In this document: positions 1 to 8,683 of the stretch, piece by piece
Layout: each line of letters opens with the position of its first letter
Numbering within the stretch: position 1 is the stretch's first letter
DNA from: Candidatus Brocadiales bacterium
Lineage (GTDB): Bacteria > Planctomycetota > Brocadiia > Brocadiales > Bathyanammoxibiaceae
DNA length: 16,649 nt
Direction of reading: 5' to 3'
NCBI GenBank assembly: GCA_030586765.1
Contig: JAUQZZ010000023.1
Coordinates: 1-16,649 of the forward strand
Notes under the pieces: model-generated
Databases searched by the model: none
Told to the model about the DNA's origin: nothing
Seen by the model: only the letters and a program-made list of their open reading frames with translations
Position numbers and translations under genes: made by a program

Positions 1-686
1 TCCCCCATCACGTGGGCCACCATATTATCGCAGATGAGCGTCACATCTAGTCCAGCCTGCAGGAGTTCCCAACTGGTAAGCCTTGCCCCCTGGAGGAGGG
101 GCCTGGTCTCACAGGCATAAACCTTTATATTCTTCCCCAGCTCTTTGGCGGTATAAAGCACGGCCAGGGCAGTGCCGTAGCCTCCTGTGGCCAGACCCCC
201 TGCATTGCAGTAGGTCATAACAGTACCGCCCTGAGGGATAAGGGCCGCGCCCTCCTCTCCTATCCTCTTGGAAGAATCCCTATCTTCTTCCAGTATCTCC
301 AGGGCCTCCCTGAAGAGCACCTCCTTTATCTCCTCCAGAGGCTCACAGGAAAAGGCCTGGGCCACATGCTCCATGCGCTCCAGGGCCCAGAAGAGATTAA
401 TAGCCGTGGGCCTTGCCGTAGCCAGATAAGCGGTTACTTCCTTAAGCTCCTTGAAGAAATCCTTAAAGTTGCCAGTGTTTACCCCTCGGATGCCCAGGAA
501 GGTCCCCATGGCTGCGGCAATACCTATGGCAGGCGCCCCTCTAACCTGCATCCCCCTGACGGCCTTCCAGATGCCCTCCGCATCCTCACAATATACAAAC
601 TTAAGCTCTCTGGGAAGTGAGGTCTGATCTATAAGCTTTACCTTCCCGTCCATCCCGCCTTCCCATTCTATTGTAGGTATAGTCAT
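1..686 (-). CDS. mtnA: S-methyl-5-thioribose-1-phosphate isomerase, C-terminus cut by the window edge
   Basis: This enzyme isomerises 5-methylthioribose-1-phosphate to methylthioribulose-1-phosphate in cytoplasmic methionine salvage. About 228 residues are visible of a family length near 340-350. Family motifs are clear: TIEW at the start, LIDQTSLP at 18-25, RGAPAIG at 49-55, the catalytic cysteine C160 in TYCNAGGLATGG, ETRPLLQGARLTSWE at 193-207, and the acid D220 in ICDNM (the general acid Asp of the family). The ATG at 684-686 is the only start before an in-frame stop at 717-719. A GGGGAGG lies only 2 nt upstream, so spacing is short; Met12 is a possible alternative. The gene starts 13 nt after purE ends and is last in the visible operon. 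A phosphorylase-type nucleosidase two genes upstream fits either methionine salvage or hopanoid side-chain work. Confidence 0.95.
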   Translation of the reverse strand, partial: MTIPTIEWEGGMDGKVKLIDQTSLPRELKFVYCEDAEGIWKAVRGMQVRGAPAIGIAAAMGTFLGIRGVNTGNFKDFFKELKEVTAYLATARPTAINLFWALERMEHVAQAFSCEPLEEIKEVLFREALEILEEDRDSSKRIGEEGAALIPQGGTVMTYCNAGGLATGGYGTALAVLYTAKELGKNIKVYACETRPLLQGARLTSWELLQAGLDVTLICDNMVAHVMG

Positions 687-699
687 AGCCTCCCCGTTT

Positions 700-1227
700 T
701 TAGTGGTCCATCTTACCTAACTCACGTTCTACCTCTTTTGCCCTCTTTCGAACCTCTTGAACAAGCCTTTCTTTGTAATCCCGAAGCCTTTTCCTTAGGG
801 AAGCGTCCTTCAGACTAAGGACCTCCACAGCCAGTATCCCCGCATTCCTTGCCCCAACATTGCCTATGCCTGCTATGGCCACAGGCACCCCTGCCGGCAT
901 CTGGAGCATGGAGTAAAGGGCATCTTGCCCCCCAAAAGTCTCTCTGATAATAGGTACCCCTATGACGGGTAAGGTAGTCAAGGAGGCTAGAACCCCAGGT
1001 AGGGCTGCTGCGCCCCCTGCCCCAGCAATAATTATCTCGTAGCCCTTCTTCTCTGCGCCCTGGGCATACTGGTAAGCAAGCTGTGGAGCACGGTGACAGG
1101 AAATCACGTCAACATCAAATCCCACCTGGAACTCTTTTAGAACCTTAACAGTCTCTTTCATGGTCTCTATATCAGAATCGCTACCCATAACGATACCTAT
1201 CTTTCTGCTGGCAGTTCCTTCGCTCAT
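700..1227 (-). CDS. purE: N5-carboxyaminoimidazole ribonucleotide mutase (class I PurE)
   Basis: PurE moves the carboxylate of N5-CAIR to C4 to give CAIR in de novo purine synthesis. The 175-residue length is normal. Visible motifs are GSDSD at 15-19 (phosphate and substrate loop), SCHRAP at 43-48 with the catalytic histidine H45, GAGGAAALPG at 69-78 and DALYSMLQMPAGVPVA from 102. E. coli has AAHLPG where this protein has AAALPG. The start ATG overlaps the stop of the upstream gene in an ATGA, and GGAGA inside that gene serves as ribosome binding site, so translation is probably coupled. No purK is visible beside it. The C-terminal 40 residues are a charged helix-like tail. Confidence 0.95.
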   Translation of the reverse strand: MSEGTASRKIGIVMGSDSDIETMKETVKVLKEFQVGFDVDVISCHRAPQLAYQYAQGAEKKGYEIIIAGAGGAAALPGVLASLTTLPVIGVPIIRETFGGQDALYSMLQMPAGVPVAIAGIGNVGARNAGILAVEVLSLKDASLRKRLRDYKERLVQEVRKRAKEVERELGKMDH

Positions 1228-2012
1228 CTGTTTTCTCCGTAAGCTCTTGAGTTTAAGGCCTCCCCATACCTCTTAACAAAGGGACTCAGGAAGAGGGCAA
1301 GATTCTCCGAGGCCACCTTAGTCTGCCTGCGCAAATTCATTAAGTGTATTATATCCTGGGGATTACTGAGGAGATAATAAATTAGCTTGAGGGGTCTAAC
1401 CCTGCCTTCCCCGTTCACCAGGCCTTGGGCCTTTAGTTCTTGTCCCACCTCATCCGTAACGACCTTTATAGCCAGGAAAGGCACAGTATAGTCCCTCGCT
1501 GTCTCCGCCACACCCAGACTCTCCATATCTACCGCTAATGCCGAGGTAGTCTCCCCTAGCCTCTTCTTGGAGACTGGATGAGTAACCACCTCATCCATGG
1601 CGACGAGGTCCCCACAGTGGGCCCTTAAACCCTGCTCCTGGGCTATCCTCAAGGATAAGTTCAGAAGGCCAGGGTGGCAAGAATAGCTGGAGAAAGTCTC
1701 AATGGGTCCTTCCCCTTGGTGACAATATAAGACGTTCCTGACCACTATCAACTCCCCGGCTGTTATTCCTTCCACGAGACCCCCCGCAAAGCCCGCCGAT
1801 ACGACAGCCTCTACCTTAAAGAGCTTTAGCAACCTCTCTGTTGCCTTCTTTGCCCTCTCTTTACCGATACCACACCTCGCCAGTACCAGAGGCTGCCCTT
1901 CTAGGAAGGCAGGATAAAAGGCTGCGGCCTCCTCCTGAAGGGTGCCCAGAGGTTTCACCTTCGCCCTTATGGGGCCCATCTCTTGAGGTAATGCCAGAAT
2001 TACTCCTATCAC
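1224..2012 (-). CDS. Nucleoside phosphorylase-fold protein, probably HpnG-like adenosylhopane nucleosidase (alternative: MTA/SAH nucleosidase)
   Basis: This is a PNP/UDP phosphorylase superfamily protein of 262 residues. It has an acidic residue after the first strand (E11 in ALPQEMG), the SAGFAGGL loop at 72-79, LVAMDEVV at 136-143, the ribose-binding VDMES at 161-165 and D187 in KVVTDE, which corresponds to the adenine-contacting Asp of MTA/SAH nucleosidase. The start is a GTG at 2010-2012 with GAGGAG 8 nt upstream and an in-frame stop shortly before it. It leads the operon with purE (4-nt overlap) and mtnA. With hpnH and shc within 7 kb, HpnG, which removes adenine from adenosylhopane, is the favoured reading. 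Beside mtnA, a methylthioadenosine-cleaving enzyme is also plausible. Sequence alone does not settle the substrate. Confidence 0.75.
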   Translation of the reverse strand: MIGVILALPQEMGPIRAKVKPLGTLQEEAAAFYPAFLEGQPLVLARCGIGKERAKKATERLLKLFKVEAVVSAGFAGGLVEGITAGELIVVRNVLYCHQGEGPIETFSSYSCHPGLLNLSLRIAQEQGLRAHCGDLVAMDEVVTHPVSKKRLGETTSALAVDMESLGVAETARDYTVPFLAIKVVTDEVGQELKAQGLVNGEGRVRPLKLIYYLLSNPQDIIHLMNLRRQTKVASENLALFLSPFVKRYGEALNSRAYGENR

Positions 2013-2123
2013 ACCACTATCTCCTCTATAATTAACTTAAATTTTAATCAAACAGATTCCAAGGGCTTTTGCAACACAAATTTCTCTTAATATTTTGTAC
2101 TGCAGGGACATGGGTAACACTTC

Positions 2124-2152
2124 TTGACTTCTCAAGTTCGAAGGGCTGTAAT
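2124..2152 (+). promoter_or_regulatory. Candidate sigma-70 promoter in the 347-bp divergent gap
   Basis: TTGACT (2124-2129) and TGTAAT (2147-2152) are separated by 17 bp. It lies in the divergent gap 2013-2359, about 200 bp before the lipoprotein gene, so it would give a long leader. No credible gene is seen in this gap. A small CCAC/GTGG hairpin before a T-run near 2255-2278 might attenuate such a transcript. Confidence 0.4.
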
Positions 2153-2299
2153 CTCTGGGATGGATATACTCCACATTCCTCCATATAGTTATATATTTTC
2201 ATTGCATTTGATAACAATATGTGGTAATTATTCGCCGTTTATCTGCCTGCCCGCCCACCTCAAAGTGGAAATTTTTTTACTAGAAATGGGAATATTTGT

Positions 2300-2308
2300 T
2301 GCTATAAT
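2300..2308 (+). promoter_or_regulatory. Extended -10 promoter of the lipoprotein-hpnH operon
   Basis: TGCTATAAT is a perfect extended -10 element (TGnTATAAT). No good -35 hexamer lies 16-18 bp upstream, which extended -10 promoters can tolerate. The predicted start near 2315 gives a leader of about 45 nt that carries AGGAGG at 2346-2351, 8 nt before the ATG at 2360. Confidence 0.55.
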
Positions 2309-2359
2309 TACGCCTTCTTCTGCGGTGGCATGAAGAGCTATTAACAGGAGGCCTGGGGG

Positions 2360-5300
2360 ATGAAAAGATATTTTTATCTCTTTGGTTTGTTGTGGCTGGG
2401 GGGCTCTCTTTTCAGTTGCGCCAGCGTCTCAGAGAAGTCTAGCCTGGGCCCCGGCGCCCTAGAGATACCTGGAAATAATCCCTGGACCAAGACTAATATC
2501 ACCGTAGAACCTGGCCAATATCTCCATATAGTAGCCCAGGGGAAGGTGGAGATAACCAACTGGAGCTACTTCGGCCGTGACTACGATTATACCGTAGGCC
2601 CTGAAGGAACATACAATTTCTCCGAAAAGGTTAAAGAAGCGCCCTTTCCTCTGGCAGCGGCCGAGGCTGGGCCTGCCCCCTGTTATGCCCTGATAGGGAA
2701 GATAAGGGAAGATGGCGAACCATTCCTTGTAGGTCAAGATTCTGTCATAAATGTAGAGAAGGGGGGAGAGCTCTTCCTGGGTATTAATGACTTCGATGTA
2801 AAGGATAATACCGGTAAATTCTATAGCAAGGTAGATATATATAAACAGGAGCCCACAGACCTGATGCCCAGGGATACAAGGAAGATAGAAGATGTGAAAG
2901 AGGCAGAGGTCAGCCCGGTAGACGATGCCAGGGTGCTAATCATCTACCTGGATGGTATAAACTACGAGGCCTTAAAGGAAATGGCCTATAAGGGCTACCT
3001 CCCTAATATAAAGAAGTATTTCGTTGACGGAGGCACAGAGATAGCCAACGCCTTTACTGTATTCCCTAGCACCACCTTCACATCCACAGCGGCCTTTCTT
3101 ACCGCCTCTTTTACAGACCGCACGGGAATAAAGTCTGACGCCTTCCTTGACAGGCGTGCCATGCGGATGAAGCACTTCTTCCATCCTTACGGCCCTGCCG
3201 GTGCAGCCAGGAGGATGAAACCAGGTGTCATCGGTGATATGGTAGACCCCACGGCTAGGGCCGAGGCCTTGGATTCCATTTATGACTACGTAACGAAAAG
3301 TGAGATGCGCTTTTCAACCACAGTCCTACCCGTACTCTTTGACCATCCCCCAACCTTCTATAATGAGCTCCTGGCCAATAACATCCGCTACCTGGGCGCC
3401 CACCAGGTAAGACACAAATTCGACCGAATCAATGCAAAGTTTGCCATTGAGGAGGTTATAAAGAAAGACAACAGGGTAATGTACGTCTGGCTTCCAGGGG
3501 TAGACGAACGCAGCCACGAATCTCCTCGAGGTCAGTGGGGTGGTGCAAGGAAGCCCCTCTATAACATTGATAGACACATCGGGGATATGATAAAAAAGCT
3601 GGAAAAGGAAGGTATCCTGGAAAAGACCTATATGGTCCTTTATTCCGACCACGGCCACGTGGGTGGAAAGGAGTTTATAAACCAGTCCTTTGACATCACC
3701 CACGACTTCTTTTATAAGAGTATAAGGGACATGGACGGGGACAGGATACCCGACAGTGACAGCGGCCTGGGCTTTAATATCAGGTTTGTGGAACACGACC
3801 AGGCCTTCCATAGAGAACACCTGGACAAGGATGAAGGAGACTTTATGGCTGTAGGGAATATGGGTTATGGTGTCGCCGTGGCCTACCTCCCCTACAAATC
3901 CAAATACTCCAGGAACTGGACAAGACCCAACAGCTACTACGACCTCACCCACTACGAGATATACCCAGGCATGCAGCCAGTAAATATCCTGGATAGGCTC
4001 CTGAAGGTGGACTACTCGGATAGTAACCTCTTCCCTTATATAGTATCCCCCAGGCCTATTGACATGGTAATGGTGCGTGTTGCCAAGGATACTACCCTCA
4101 TTATTAATAGCCAGGGTCTTCAGGCCCTCATAGAACGAAGGCCCACAGGAACAGGTAAAAGGGACTTTGAGTACAGATACCACGTGGTCACTAACTTTGA
4201 GCAGGACCAAGAAGGTAAAAACAGCTTCCAGGAGGTAGAAAACCCCACAGAAGACCCCCTGGGCTACCTAAGCTCCCCTGACTTCGTAAAATACACCAAG
4301 GATGCCCCCGAGTGGTTAAAGAATTTTCATCCAGGTAACGAATGGCTAGAGGCCACAAAGAACACACGTTACCCTGATTCAGTAGTGGCCCTTGCCCACT
4401 TCACAGCCTGGGATGACTCTATAAAGGAGCTAGAGGATAGATACGGCCCAGACTTTGGGGTAGTGCCCAAGAAGGGCTGGAGCTTCCAGACAGACGCAAG
4501 GCTTGCCAGCGACCATGGTTACCCCTTTTACGAGAGTATGCATATACCCCTCTTTATTACAGGCCCAAATATAAAGAAAGGCACCATAGTTACCAACGCC
4601 CACAGGCTAATAGACATAGTACCCACCGTGCTGGATATGGTTGGGGCAGAGTATAATAAAGACGCCCTGGACGGCAAGAGCATCACAGGTATATACGAGG
4701 GTGGAGAAGAAGGGGAGGTAGAGGTGGGCCACGAGGAGATAGTAGGATTCTATACCGATAGGGGCATCCCTATAGAGATGAAGGCCCCTCCTGAGGAGCT
4801 AGGCTTTAATCTCCATGACATTGATAACCCTTACGATATACACTTTATTGCAGCAGACATTGCAACCCTCTTTGACCAGCAGGCCTTTAGAATTACCGAT
4901 GACATCTTAGACCTGTTTATCCCCGGCGCCTCTGTAAGACCCTTCAGAACCGCTATAGATAAAGGGACAGACCTCTTCCACAGTATGCCCGACAATATCT
5001 TCGAAAAGAGGTTTGCCCAGCTCATGGCCGCCCTCAGGATAAAGCAGTTTGATGTGGTAGACGGCGTCAGTATGATAGCCTTTGGAAACTTCTTCACAGA
5101 ATCAAACTTCCTCAGGGCCAACCTGGTTATAGACTGGACCCAGGATATCATGGGAGATTTTAACAAGCTCCTGGGTGCGCCCTTATTCAAGTTTGAAAAG
5201 GGCCTTATACCAGGCAAGTACTTCCACCGTTACGCAATAGATTACCCCCAGTACCTCCTGGATAGATTGAGGAAGAGCATTATAGAGGTTGTTTACAGGG

Positions 5301-5452
5301 TCTTCTACCGAGGCATCTTCCATATGGAAGATGGCATAAGCGCTACTGGTAACGCCTTTAAGACCAAGACCTGGCAGACAGCCGAGATAGAAGGCTCCTT
5401 TGGACAGGGCGAGGGCCTGGAAATCCTGCATCCCAAACCAGAGAAAAAGTAA
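2360..5452 (+). CDS. Lipoprotein with LecA-like lectin domain and nucleotide pyrophosphatase/phosphodiesterase domain
   Basis: A 1030-residue exported protein, probably cleaving phosphodiester or phosphomonoester bonds at the cell surface or in the periplasm; the substrate is unknown. A lipoprotein signal ends at LFSC with Cys20. Residues about 38-162 resemble the PA-IL/LecA lectin fold: GQYLHIVAQG, ALIGKI, GELFLGIND and DNTGKF, the last like the calcium/sugar loop. Residues about 190-775 form an alkaline phosphatase superfamily domain with every metal ligand of the NPP family in order: D198 (LDG), nucleophile T239 (FPSTTF), D382 and H386 (DERSH), D430 and H431 (SDHGH), H719 (SDHGY). About 287 residues separate H431 from H719, far more than in the Xanthomonas NPP. 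Residues 780-1030 have no recognised domain. AGGAGG sits 8 nt before the ATG. hpnH follows after 5 nt. Confidence 0.85.
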   Translation: MKRYFYLFGLLWLGGSLFSCASVSEKSSLGPGALEIPGNNPWTKTNITVEPGQYLHIVAQGKVEITNWSYFGRDYDYTVGPEGTYNFSEKVKEAPFPLAAAEAGPAPCYALIGKIREDGEPFLVGQDSVINVEKGGELFLGINDFDVKDNTGKFYSKVDIYKQEPTDLMPRDTRKIEDVKEAEVSPVDDARVLIIYLDGINYEALKEMAYKGYLPNIKKYFVDGGTEIANAFTVFPSTTFTSTAAFLTASFTDRTGIKSDAFLDRRAMRMKHFFHPYGPAGAARRMKPGVIGDMVDPTARAEALDSIYDYVTKSEMRFSTTVLPVLFDHPPTFYNELLANNIRYLGAHQVRHKFDRINAKFAIEEVIKKDNRVMYVWLPGVDERSHESPRGQWGGARKPLYNIDRHIGDMIKKLEKEGILEKTYMVLYSDHGHVGGKEFINQSFDITHDFFYKSIRDMDGDRIPDSDSGLGFNIRFVEHDQAFHREHLDKDEGDFMAVGNMGYGVAVAYLPYKSKYSRNWTRPNSYYDLTHYEIYPGMQPVNILDRLLKVDYSDSNLFPYIVSPRPIDMVMVRVAKDTTLIINSQGLQALIERRPTGTGKRDFEYRYHVVTNFEQDQEGKNSFQEVENPTEDPLGYLSSPDFVKYTKDAPEWLKNFHPGNEWLEATKNTRYPDSVVALAHFTAWDDSIKELEDRYGPDFGVVPKKGWSFQTDARLASDHGYPFYESMHIPLFITGPNIKKGTIVTNAHRLIDIVPTVLDMVGAEYNKDALDGKSITGIYEGGEEGEVEVGHEEIVGFYTDRGIPIEMKAPPEELGFNLHDIDNPYDIHFIAADIATLFDQQAFRITDDILDLFIPGASVRPFRTAIDKGTDLFHSMPDNIFEKRFAQLMAALRIKQFDVVDGVSMIAFGNFFTESNFLRANLVIDWTQDIMGDFNKLLGAPLFKFEKGLIPGKYFHRYAIDYPQYLLDRLRKSIIEVVYRVFYRGIFHMEDGISATGNAFKTKTWQTAEIEGSFGQGEGLEILHPKPEKK

Positions 5453-5457
5453 TATAT

Positions 5458-6453
5458 ATGAGAGTCCCTGCAAAATTAGGCGCCACCTTAACCAGCTACA
5501 TACTGAAAAATAGGCTTACTGCCAGGGAGAGGTTCCCTATAGCACTTATGCTTGAGCCTATCCACCTCTGCAACCTCTCCTGCAAGGGCTGTGGTCGGAT
5601 ACTGGAGTTCAGCCAAAATAAGGATTTCATGGATGTAGAGGAGTGCCTTAAGGCGGCCGAGGAATGCGGGGCACCTATAGTCTCTATCACAGGGGGCGAA
5701 CCTCTTCTCCACCCAGAGATAGATAAGATAGCTAAGGGCCTCCTGGACCAGGGCCGCTATGTTTACCTCTGCACCAACGGAGTCCTACTGGAGAAAACCC
5801 TGGATAGATTACAGCCCTACCCCTTTTTCGATATAAACGTCCATATAGACGGCCTTAAGCCTACCCATGACACCATCACTGCCCAGGAGGGCGTCTTTGA
5901 ACAGGCCACAAAGGCCATCAGAAAGGCAAAAAAGCTGGGCTTCAGGGTCTGCACGAATACAACTATCTACAAGGACACAAAACCCCAGGAGGTAGAGGAA
6001 CTCTTCACTTATCTAGAGGGACTGGGGGTAAATGGTATGCTAGTATCCCCAGGCTTTAATTACGTAGAAAATACTAACGACGTATTCCTGAGACCCGAAG
6101 ATATAAAGCAGAGATTCGGCTTTGTATACGAACTTTCTAAGAGATTCAGGCTCCTCAATACCCCTATCTACCTTAAATTCCTTACGGGAGAAAAAACCCT
6201 CAGGTGCACCCCCTGGGGCAACCCTACCCGAAACACCTTTGGGTGGAAGAGCCCCTGCTACTGCATCACCGACACCCACTACCAGACCTTCCAGGAGCTC
6301 ATGGAGAAGACCGACTGGGACTACTACCGCTCTGGAAAAGACCCCCGCTGTAAGAACTGCATGATGCATTCAAGCCGCGAGCCCACCGCTGTCCTAGAGG
6401 GTGTCAATAGCCTTTCCGATATGTGGGAGATGGCCAAGTGGAGTTTTAGTTAG
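5458..6453 (+). CDS. hpnH: Hopanoid biosynthesis radical SAM protein HpnH (adenosylhopane synthase)
   Basis: HpnH joins the 5'-deoxyadenosyl group to diploptene to give adenosylhopane, the first step of C35 hopanoid side-chain formation. The [4Fe-4S] cluster motif CxxxCxxC is C38-C42-C45. GGEP at 79-82 is the usual S-adenosylmethionine-contacting motif. Family hallmarks are ECGAPIVSITGGEPL, YLCTNGVLLEK, NVHIDGL, CTPWGNPTRNTFGW at 250-263 and the C-terminal cysteine pair C298/C301 before EPTAV. The 331-residue length is close to other HpnH proteins. The start lies 5 nt after the lipoprotein stop with only a weak purine-rich site, so translational coupling is likely. shc is convergent downstream, which supports the hopanoid assignment. 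Confidence 0.96.
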   Translation: MRVPAKLGATLTSYILKNRLTARERFPIALMLEPIHLCNLSCKGCGRILEFSQNKDFMDVEECLKAAEECGAPIVSITGGEPLLHPEIDKIAKGLLDQGRYVYLCTNGVLLEKTLDRLQPYPFFDINVHIDGLKPTHDTITAQEGVFEQATKAIRKAKKLGFRVCTNTTIYKDTKPQEVEELFTYLEGLGVNGMLVSPGFNYVENTNDVFLRPEDIKQRFGFVYELSKRFRLLNTPIYLKFLTGEKTLRCTPWGNPTRNTFGWKSPCYCITDTHYQTFQELMEKTDWDYYRSGKDPRCKNCMMHSSREPTAVLEGVNSLSDMWEMAKWSFS

Positions 6454-6518
6454 AAGGACCTGCCCCCGCAGCTCAAAAGTACGTATCCTTCCTAGATAAA
6501 CATGTAGCTTTGAAGTCA

Positions 6519-6556
6519 CGCCATAGGCGGATCCGCCAATTTGTATGGCGGACTTG
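6519..6556. repeat. Dispersed palindromic repeat, copy 1, in the hpnH-shc convergent gap
   Basis: The gap 6454-6612 holds a perfect palindrome GGCGGATCCGCC (6526-6537) enclosed by CGCCATA (6519-6525) and TATGGCG (6544-6550). A second copy at 12989-13026 aligns without gaps at 29 of 38 positions and shares CGCCAATTTGT. A T5 run follows at 6565-6569. Being between convergent genes, the hairpin could act as a two-way terminator, although the T-run is not directly attached. Confidence 0.6.
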
Positions 6557-6612
6557 CTCCAGCGTTTTTATAATCCAAGAATTCTTAGCAGACCCAACCT
6601 AGATGCTACAGG

Positions 6613-8649
6613 CTAGCGTACCTCCACTTTCTCTCTAGCTTTCCTTCTACGGAGGTTTCGGTAGCGGCTCAGGGCCATGAGCGGGAAGTAGTCGCGGTAG
6701 AGGTGATACTCTAGATAAAAGAATCTTGGGAAGCCTGTGGCAGTGAATTCCTCCTCATCCCAACTGCCGTCCTGTTTCTGGGTGCGGAGGAGATAGTCTA
6801 CACCCCTTTCCACCTCAGGGCAGTCCACCTCCCCTGCAGCCAGCAGGCCCATAACGGCCCAGGCCGTCTGGGAGGGGGTGTTGGGGCCCTTACCCTTCAG
6901 GGCGGGGTCTTTGTAGCTGTCACATCTCTCCCCCCAGCCGCCATCGGGTAGCTGAACCGACTTCAGCCAACCCACCGCCCTCTTAATATAATCTGCACTC
7001 ATGTCCTCACCCACAGAGGCAATGCCCGCTAGGGCAGACCAGGTCCCATAGACATAGTTGCAACCCCAGCGACCGTACCAAGAGCCGTCCCTTTCCTGCT
7101 CCTTCTTGAGGAATTCCACTGCCCTGACCACCACATTGTGTCCTGTGTCAAAGCCCACCCTTCCCAGCCAGTCCAGGCAGCGGGCTGTGACGTCACTGGT
7201 AGGGGGGTCGAGGAGGGCACCAAAATCCGCAAAGGGGACATGATTCAACATCTTTCTATTATTATCCTTATCAAAGGCCCCCCAACCACCGTCCCTGCAC
7301 TGCATCCCCAGGAGCCATCTGGTGGCCCTGAGGAACACTTCTTCTTTCTTGCCACCCCCGGGGAGGACGGTACGCTGTAGGGCCATGAGCACTACTGCTG
7401 AATCATCTACATCTGGGTACCACTCGTTTGCATACTCGAAGTACCATCCGCTGGGCTCTACGTAAGGATTCTTGACACGCCAGTCCCCATACTCCCTCAC
7501 CTCCTTACCCAGGAGCCACTCTCCTGCTTTAACCAGGGCTGGATGATTCCTGGGTAACCCAGAATCATGAAGGGCTATCACTGCCCAGGCTGCATCCCAC
7601 ACAGGTGATACGCAGGGCTGCAAGTGGAGGCTGTCCTCCTCTTCTACCTTCAAGAACTCTACCTCCTTGAGGGCCCTCCTTATCTGTGGGTGGTCATTGG
7701 GATAGCCCAGGGCCTTCATAGCAAAGATGGAGTTAATGATTCCAGGCCATATAGCCCCAAGGCCTCCAGACTTCTCTATCCTGGCAAACATCCACTTTAC
7801 CGCCCTACCGAGGGCATATTCCCTGAGGAAGCCGATATGGAAGACCTCGTACCGCTTTAAGAAGTCATCAAAAGCGATAAAGAAATTGCGCCATGTGAGG
7901 CCCGGCTGGTCCCTCCTCATCGCGCCCTTTACAGGAAGGGCGTAGAGTTCGTCCAGGCTCACCCCTACCTTCACGCTATAACCCTTACCAGCTACTATGG
8001 TGAGGGGCACTACTATACACCTGGACCAATAGGACATCTCATAGATGTTGATGGGGAAGGGGGTGGGAAGAAGCAGCATCTCCGGGGGTGTTGAAGGGAC
8101 CCACTTCCAGTCTAGCTGACCAAAGATGGCCAGATAAATCTTGGTAAAGGCATTGCACTTCATTATCCCGCCCAGGCCCAGGGCACACTTGCGCGCCTTC
8201 TGCATAAAGGGCTCCTCTGGGGAGAAGCCCGCCAGCTTCAGGGCAAAATAGGCCTTTACCGTGGCGCTGACCTCGCTGGGCCCGTTAGCATAGATGTTCC
8301 ATCCCCCGTCAGGAAGCTGTTTTTTCAGGATATAGTTAGCGGCCTTTCTCTGCTTCTCAGCATCCACCTCCCCAAGAAAGTGCATAAGAAGGATGTAGTC
8401 AGAGGTCAGGGTACTATCAGCCTCAAGCTCCCCCACCCAGTGTCCATCTGCCTTCTGCACCCCCAGGAGGTATCTCTGGGCCTTACTTATGGCATACTCC
8501 ACATCAGAGGCAGGCATCTCGGGCAGGAAATCCTTTGGGACATCATAGACGAACCTATCCAGGACACTAGGAGGGATATCCCCGTTGGCGTTTATAGCCT
8601 GCCAGCGCATATTTATTCGGTCTAGAAGGCCAGGTATCAGCTCATCCAT
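6613..8649 (-). CDS. shc: Squalene-hopene cyclase
   Basis: Shc folds squalene into hopene (and diplopterol) at the membrane surface, the committed step of hopanoid synthesis. The 678-residue length fits the bacterial family (about 630-730). The catalytic DxDD motif appears as DVDDSA at 413-418. Several QW repeats are visible: QKADGHW near 65, QLPDGGWN near 111, QCRDGGWGAFD near 450, QERDGSW near 518, QLPDGGWGE near 566 and QKQDGSWDE near 624. The C-terminal GTWSAL and TATGFPRFFYLEYHLYRDYF are highly typical. Start ATG 8647-8649 has a G-rich GGGAGGGGG site just upstream and its own promoter at 8684-8712. It is convergent to hpnH. No hpnC, hpnD or hpnE squalene genes are in the window. Confidence 0.98.
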   Translation of the reverse strand: MDELIPGLLDRINMRWQAINANGDIPPSVLDRFVYDVPKDFLPEMPASDVEYAISKAQRYLLGVQKADGHWVGELEADSTLTSDYILLMHFLGEVDAEKQRKAANYILKKQLPDGGWNIYANGPSEVSATVKAYFALKLAGFSPEEPFMQKARKCALGLGGIMKCNAFTKIYLAIFGQLDWKWVPSTPPEMLLLPTPFPINIYEMSYWSRCIVVPLTIVAGKGYSVKVGVSLDELYALPVKGAMRRDQPGLTWRNFFIAFDDFLKRYEVFHIGFLREYALGRAVKWMFARIEKSGGLGAIWPGIINSIFAMKALGYPNDHPQIRRALKEVEFLKVEEEDSLHLQPCVSPVWDAAWAVIALHDSGLPRNHPALVKAGEWLLGKEVREYGDWRVKNPYVEPSGWYFEYANEWYPDVDDSAVVLMALQRTVLPGGGKKEEVFLRATRWLLGMQCRDGGWGAFDKDNNRKMLNHVPFADFGALLDPPTSDVTARCLDWLGRVGFDTGHNVVVRAVEFLKKEQERDGSWYGRWGCNYVYGTWSALAGIASVGEDMSADYIKRAVGWLKSVQLPDGGWGERCDSYKDPALKGKGPNTPSQTAWAVMGLLAAGEVDCPEVERGVDYLLRTQKQDGSWDEEEFTATGFPRFFYLEYHLYRDYFPLMALSRYRNLRRRKAREKVEVR

Positions 8650-8683
8650 TATATCCCCCTCCCAGCACTACATGAGCAAGCTA

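Noticed and set aside
1224..2012. Futalosine hydrolase (MqnB) for the nucleosidase
   Set aside because: It is the same fold, but no menaquinone genes are nearby; hopanoid genes and mtnA make HpnG or MTA/SAH nucleosidase better fits.
2255..2278. Rho-independent terminator in the divergent gap
   Set aside because: The stem is only 4 bp (CCAC/GTGG) and separated from the T-run by three A residues, too weak to call.
2124..2333. 69-codon frame in the divergent gap
   Set aside because: Its start falls inside the putative promoter at 2124-2152, and it has no Shine-Dalgarno and no family resemblance.
3326..4210. 294-codon open frame antisense to the lipoprotein gene
   Set aside because: It lies wholly inside a gene whose catalytic residues are all conserved, shows no family motif, and is a codon-bias shadow.
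2360..5452. Sulfatase or a two-active-site fusion, because SDHG occurs twice
   Set aside because: The two SDHG motifs are explained as D430/H431 and H719 of one NPP active site, and no sulfatase CxPxR motif is present.
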